NCBI GenBank assembly: GCA_023396555.1
Contig: JAEWWC010000206.1
Coordinates: forward strand, 1 to 23,246
Origin: Bacillota bacterium
GTDB taxonomy: Bacteria; Bacillota; Clostridia; Christensenellales; SZUA-584
Reading direction: 5' to 3'
Length of the DNA: 23,246 nt
Numbering within the stretch: position 1 is the first letter of the stretch; each line of letters starts with the position of its first letter. The notes beneath the pieces were generated by a model. That model had not been told where the DNA came from and made no database searches. It was given only the letters and a program-made list of their open reading frames with translations. Position numbers and translations under genes: made by a program. Below, one piece after another: positions 22,157 to 23,246 of this stretch.

Positions 22157-22217
22157 GCCTCCACCCCCTCAGTAGTATGCTTATGCCCAAGTAACCGGCT
22201 CTTTTACTCAGCGGACA

Positions 22218-22246
22218 TTGATAATATGAAAAAACTATCATATAAT
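22218..22246 (+). promoter_or_regulatory. Promoter of the duplicated membrane protein gene
   Basis: TTGATA (22218-22223) and TATAAT (22241-22246) with a 17-bp spacer: a near-perfect sigma-A promoter 31 bases before the start codon. Confidence 0.75.
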
Positions 22247-22277
22247 GGCAGTGAAATTATATTTGGAGGGTACTGAA

Positions 22278-22649
22278 ATGAGCGATAATAGAAAAAAGAC
22301 TGTGGGAGGGCAGATCGTGAGCCTGACGGCGTTGCTGGCCGCCGCCGTATTTCTGATACTCGGTTTCACAATGGGTGCCTGGCATATCGCCTGGGTGGTG
22401 TTCCTTGCCATTCCTATCGTGTCCATCATCGTCGATATAGTGGTCAACCGTAAGGACGCATCCGGCAAGATTTCCGGTATCGTTTCTCTGCTGTGCGTTG
22501 CTGCATACATGCTGATGGGTTTCGTTTGGGGGTTATGGCATCCGGGCTGGATCATATTCTTGGCAATCCCCATTTCCGGTATCATCGTCAAGATATTTAC
22601 CGGCAAGGATGGCTCGGAACCGCCTAACTATCCGTCTGCGGAACAGTAA
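22278..22649 (+). CDS. Four-helix membrane protein built by internal duplication
   Basis: The 123-residue protein has four hydrophobic segments arranged as two copies of the same pair. LGFTMGAWHIAWVVFLAIPI in the first half matches MGFVWGLWHPGWIIFLAIPI in the second half, each followed by a short I-x-x-I-V stretch and separated by a basic NRKDASGK loop. The start follows GGAGGG by seven bases; a longer frame from 22245 overlaps the -10 box and is rejected. The tail is Ser/Pro rich. The W-H-x-x-W motif recurs in small two-helix membrane proteins of Firmicutes, often linked to PspC or sensor genes, but the function here is unknown. It has its own promoter and terminator. Confidence 0.8.
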   Translation: MSDNRKKTVGGQIVSLTALLAAAVFLILGFTMGAWHIAWVVFLAIPIVSIIVDIVVNRKDASGKISGIVSLLCVAAYMLMGFVWGLWHPGWIIFLAIPISGIIVKIFTGKDGSEPPNYPSAEQ

Positions 22650-22663
22650 GACCGATATGAACG

Positions 22664-22690
22664 GGCGTGTCCAGCCATGGCGCGCCTTTT
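22664..22690 (+). terminator. Intrinsic terminator after the membrane protein gene
   Basis: GGCGTG (22664-22669) pairs with CGCGCC (22681-22686), with one G-U, followed by TTTTATATA. It lies 15 bases after the stop codon. Confidence 0.65.
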
Positions 22691-22778
22691 ATATAAATAA
22701 GCTGCCCCCGCGCGACCCATCCTGACCGGCACGAGGCAGCCTCTTATACATCCGATGTATTACTTGGTAATATCAGGC

Positions 22779-23246
22779 TTATCCCAGCTGTTCAATCTGC
22801 ATAGCACCTTCATCGCGGAAAAAGCGGTCATAGTATTCCGCCGCCTCCAGTTGATTTTCGCGGCATATGGTCGTCATCAGACTAAAATTGTCCAATACGG
22901 ATGCGACAGTCCGGCCGCATATCGCTCCGCTGTCCACCATCGATCGCAGCAAGCGGATGCGCTGATCCCGCCCCATGCCGTCACGGTACGGACGCGGCTC
23001 GGTGATCGCCGTAAAAATGTCCGCCACAGCCATGATACGAGAGCCCACCGGTATGCTCTCTTCCTTCAGATGAAATGGATAGCCGTTGCCGTCCAGCCGC
23101 TCATGATGGAACGACGCCCAACGGTTGATCGTCTCGAATCCCTGAATACGGCTGAGCAGCTGATATGTGAAGAATGTATGGCTGCGGATAGCATCGAATT
23201 CGCGGTTGTCCAGCTTTCCGGGTTTCTCCAGCACCGCGTTGTCGAT
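22779..23246 (-). CDS. HD-GYP domain protein, C-terminal part, cut by window edge
   Basis: The minus strand is open from the right edge, and the reading begins mid-domain at LEKPGKLDNREFDAIRSHTF. HD-GYP signatures follow: HHERLDGNGYP (the GYP motif), IPVGSRIMAVADIFTAITEPR and PYRDGM. HD-GYP domains hydrolyse cyclic di-GMP or related dinucleotides. After the core is a C-terminal helical tail of about 75 residues. The HD dyad and the N-terminus lie outside the window, so activity and any partner domain (such as PAS, GAF or receiver) cannot be judged. A GTG at 23232-23234 is not the real start since the domain extends upstream. Confidence 0.88.
   Translation of the reverse strand: MDNAVLEKPGKLDNREFDAIRSHTFFTYQLLSRIQGFETINRWASFHHERLDGNGYPFHLKEESIPVGSRIMAVADIFTAITEPRPYRDGMGRDQRIRLLRSMVDSGAICGRTVASVLDNFSLMTTICRENQLEAAEYYDRFFRDEGAMQIEQLG

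Noticed and set aside
1..23246. CRISPR arrays, tRNA or rRNA genes, insertion sequences, integrases
   Set aside because: No direct repeats with regular spacing, no T-loop-like GGTTCGAATCC segments, and no transposase or integrase motifs were seen on either strand.

Overview
The window looks like a chromosomal segment of a mid-GC, low-redundancy Gram-positive anaerobe (Bacillota, probably class Clostridia; this is inference). Supporting signs: strong AGGAGG-type ribosome binding sites, sigma-A promoters with 17-18 bp spacers, lipoproteins with classical lipoboxes, a 5TMR-LYT histidine kinase, PadR and SorC regulators, bacteriohemerythrin and a Mef-type macrolide exporter. No rRNA, tRNA, CRISPR array, phage gene or transposase was seen.

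Left end (1-1540) is a decay zone. Pieces of what may be one beta-propeller-like lipoprotein gene lie on both strands (1-564 minus, 565-798 plus, 819-1115 plus). Next to them is a RelA/SpoT-type HD phosphohydrolase with an in-frame TAA at codon 20 and the catalytic His of its HD motif changed to Arg. From 1626 to 3520 is an intact two-gene operon of unknown membrane proteins, the first with a CxxC-x18-CxxC zinc ribbon, with its own promoter and terminator. A small winged-helix-like protein, a 48-residue Asn/Gln/Arg-rich mini-protein (minus strand) and an imidazolonepropionase-like amidohydrolase follow.

5477-9662 holds the best regulatory biology. A Mef-type macrolide efflux gene (minus) is preceded by a consensus promoter, a 7-residue leader peptide MHSIRLR ending in the macrolide-arrest R-L-R motif, and an intrinsic terminator just before the gene: a ribosome-stalling attenuator. 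Upstream lie fetA-fetB (metal-export ABC pair), divergent from a PadR regulator; two overlapping 17-bp inverted repeats occupy the shared intergenic space just downstream of the padR -10 box. Two rhodanese genes occur, one intact (downstream of mef) and one broken by a one-base deletion (downstream of padR).

9811-15558 is mostly housekeeping and accessory metabolism: a small lipoprotein; a minus-strand cluster of ketopantoate-reductase-like enzyme, PaiA-like acetyltransferase and HAD phosphatase; a divergent AlkA-like DNA glycosylase; methylglyoxal synthase; a sulfite-oxidase-family molybdoenzyme lipoprotein; and a multi-pass membrane protein. 15597-19892 has an SDR dehydrogenase with an upstream GntR/UTRA regulator, a bacteriohemerythrin and a large sensor kinase without an adjacent response regulator. 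A 684-bp AT-rich gap containing a GC-rich hairpin cluster precedes a SorC-family regulator, whose coding sequence carries a perfect 15-bp-arm inverted repeat. The right end has a lipoprotein, a four-helix membrane protein built by internal duplication, and the C-terminal part of an HD-GYP protein cut by the window edge.

Together the window shows several self-contained stress modules (antibiotic efflux, metal export, DNA alkylation repair, oxygen/iron sensing) interleaved with decaying genes. It is not one large undescribed system. The least described items are the zinc-ribbon membrane operon, the Asn/Gln-rich mini-protein, the PadR-fetAB operator and the hairpin cluster.
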